The translations under genes were made by a program, and so were the position numbers. From Nocardioides sp. (GTDB lineage Bacteria > Actinomycetota > Actinomycetes > Propionibacteriales > Nocardioidaceae), in NCBI GenBank assembly GCA_025965125.1, contig JAOPXM010000146.1, positions 1 to 33,458 on the forward strand: 33,458 nucleotides of DNA, given 5' to 3'. Under the pieces are notes generated by a model. That model was given only the letters and a program-made list of their open reading frames with translations, was not told the DNA's origin and made no database searches. Below are positions 33,150 to 33,458 of this stretch, one piece after another (position 1 is the stretch's first letter; every line of letters begins with the position of its first letter).

Positions 33150-33458
33150 TCATGGTTGGGGGTCCAGACCGTGCAGCGGAAACGTCTCCGTGCGGGTCGC
33201 GTTGATGGCCCGGTCCAGCCACGTGGCGGGGTCGTAACCCTCGCTCCAGTCGCGGTAAGCGGGCTCGCGACCGTCGGTGAGGCGCAGGGGCGCCGTACGC
33301 CCGAGAGCCTCACGGACGTGCTCGCGCCAGGCTCCGGGGGTCTCGGTGCCGGGATCGAGCGGGGTCCCGCCGACGATAGCGAGCAGGTGGGTCCAGGCGC
33401 GCGGCACCACCTCGACCAGGGCGTAGCCACCGCCCCCGGTGACCACCCAGCGCCCGCC
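33150..33458 (-). CDS. AcuC-like histone deacetylase family protein, C-terminal part (cut by right edge)
   Basis: The last ~102 codons are visible. The frame begins GGRWVVTGGGGYALVEVVPRAW, by position from 33458 down, and includes the TGGGGY loop that supplies the conserved active-site tyrosine of class I/II deacetylases, then TRAWTHLLAI-type residues of the AcuC group. The family removes acetyl groups from lysines with zinc; AcuC counteracts acetylation of acetyl-CoA synthetase in Bacillus. The start and metal ligands are outside the window. Neighbourhood with the HTH gene is common in actinobacteria. Confidence 0.88.
   Translation of the reverse strand, partial: GGRWVVTGGGGYALVEVVPRAWTHLLAIVGGTPLDPGTETPGAWREHVREALGRTAPLRLTDGREPAYRDWSEGYDPATWLDRAINATRTETFPLHGLDPQP

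Noticed and set aside
1-33458. tRNA, rRNA, CRISPR array, insertion sequence or prophage
   Set aside because: No cloverleaf-like, rRNA-like or regularly spaced repeat sequence and no transposase, integrase or phage protein was found among the frames.

Overview
The window is about 33.5 kb of high-G+C actinobacterial chromosome (roughly 70% by eye), with dense gene packing, many GTG starts and 4-nt ATGA/GTGA overlaps. Gene content and order fit a Nocardioides-like member of the Propionibacteriales. The order from the Rv0500A-type HTH gene through hemACD/hemB, hemL-ccs and the men genes is the familiar actinobacterial block also found in Mycobacterium (about Rv0500A to Rv0555). A bldN/rsbN-type sigma/anti-sigma pair sits inside it. 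I see no rRNA, tRNA, CRISPR, insertion sequence or prophage. The genus is an inference from content, not from a marker gene.

Layout. 1-5363 is the most accessory-looking part: the 3' end of a cytochrome P450, a CPA1 Na+/H+ antiporter carrying a C-terminal UBP-type zinc finger, an AraC-DinB fusion regulator, and a TetR regulator divergent from an MpaB/Lcp-type (DUF2236) oxygenase across a perfect 24-bp palindrome. 5360-11137 is the menaquinone block: menE-menC-menD on the minus strand, and an MFS transporter plus menA on the plus strand. 11174-11853 holds three small membrane proteins. 11914-17825 is a tight minus-strand operon hemL, histidine phosphatase, tlpA/resA, ccdA, resB, ccsB, joining haem synthesis to cytochrome c maturation. 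18085-19275 is a secreted lytic transglycosylase. 19303-25006 is rex-hemA-hemC-cobA/hemD-hemB, with a Rex operator over the rex promoter. 25184-27078 holds a glutaredoxin-like protein and an acyl-CoA synthetase. 27143-28030 is a SerB1-like HAD hydrolase. 28201-30328 is the sigma-BldN homologue and its RsbN-like membrane anti-sigma factor. 30325-32976 is an acyltransferase, a GalE2-like epimerase, the 33-residue ribosomal protein bS22 homologue and an excisionase-type HTH protein. The right edge carries the 3' end of an AcuC-like deacetylase.

How it fits together. Most of the window serves respiration: quinone (men), haem (hem), cytochrome c assembly (ccs) and NADH-sensing control (rex). The rest concerns the cell envelope and its developmental-type regulation (sigma-BldN/RsbN, lytic transglycosylase, acyltransferase).

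Two observations stand out. First, menD contains a 57-bp near-perfect palindrome (6407-6463) that encodes exactly 19 codons in frame, in a linker, with codon use unlike the rest of the gene; it looks like an in-frame inserted palindromic element. Second, two promoters with identical hexamers and spacing (CGTAAC-N17-CGTTGT) lie upstream of the rsbN-like gene and of the lytic transglycosylase. They match the sigma-BldN consensus as I recall it, suggesting a self-limiting sigma circuit whose local target is a cell-wall hydrolase rather than spore-coat proteins.
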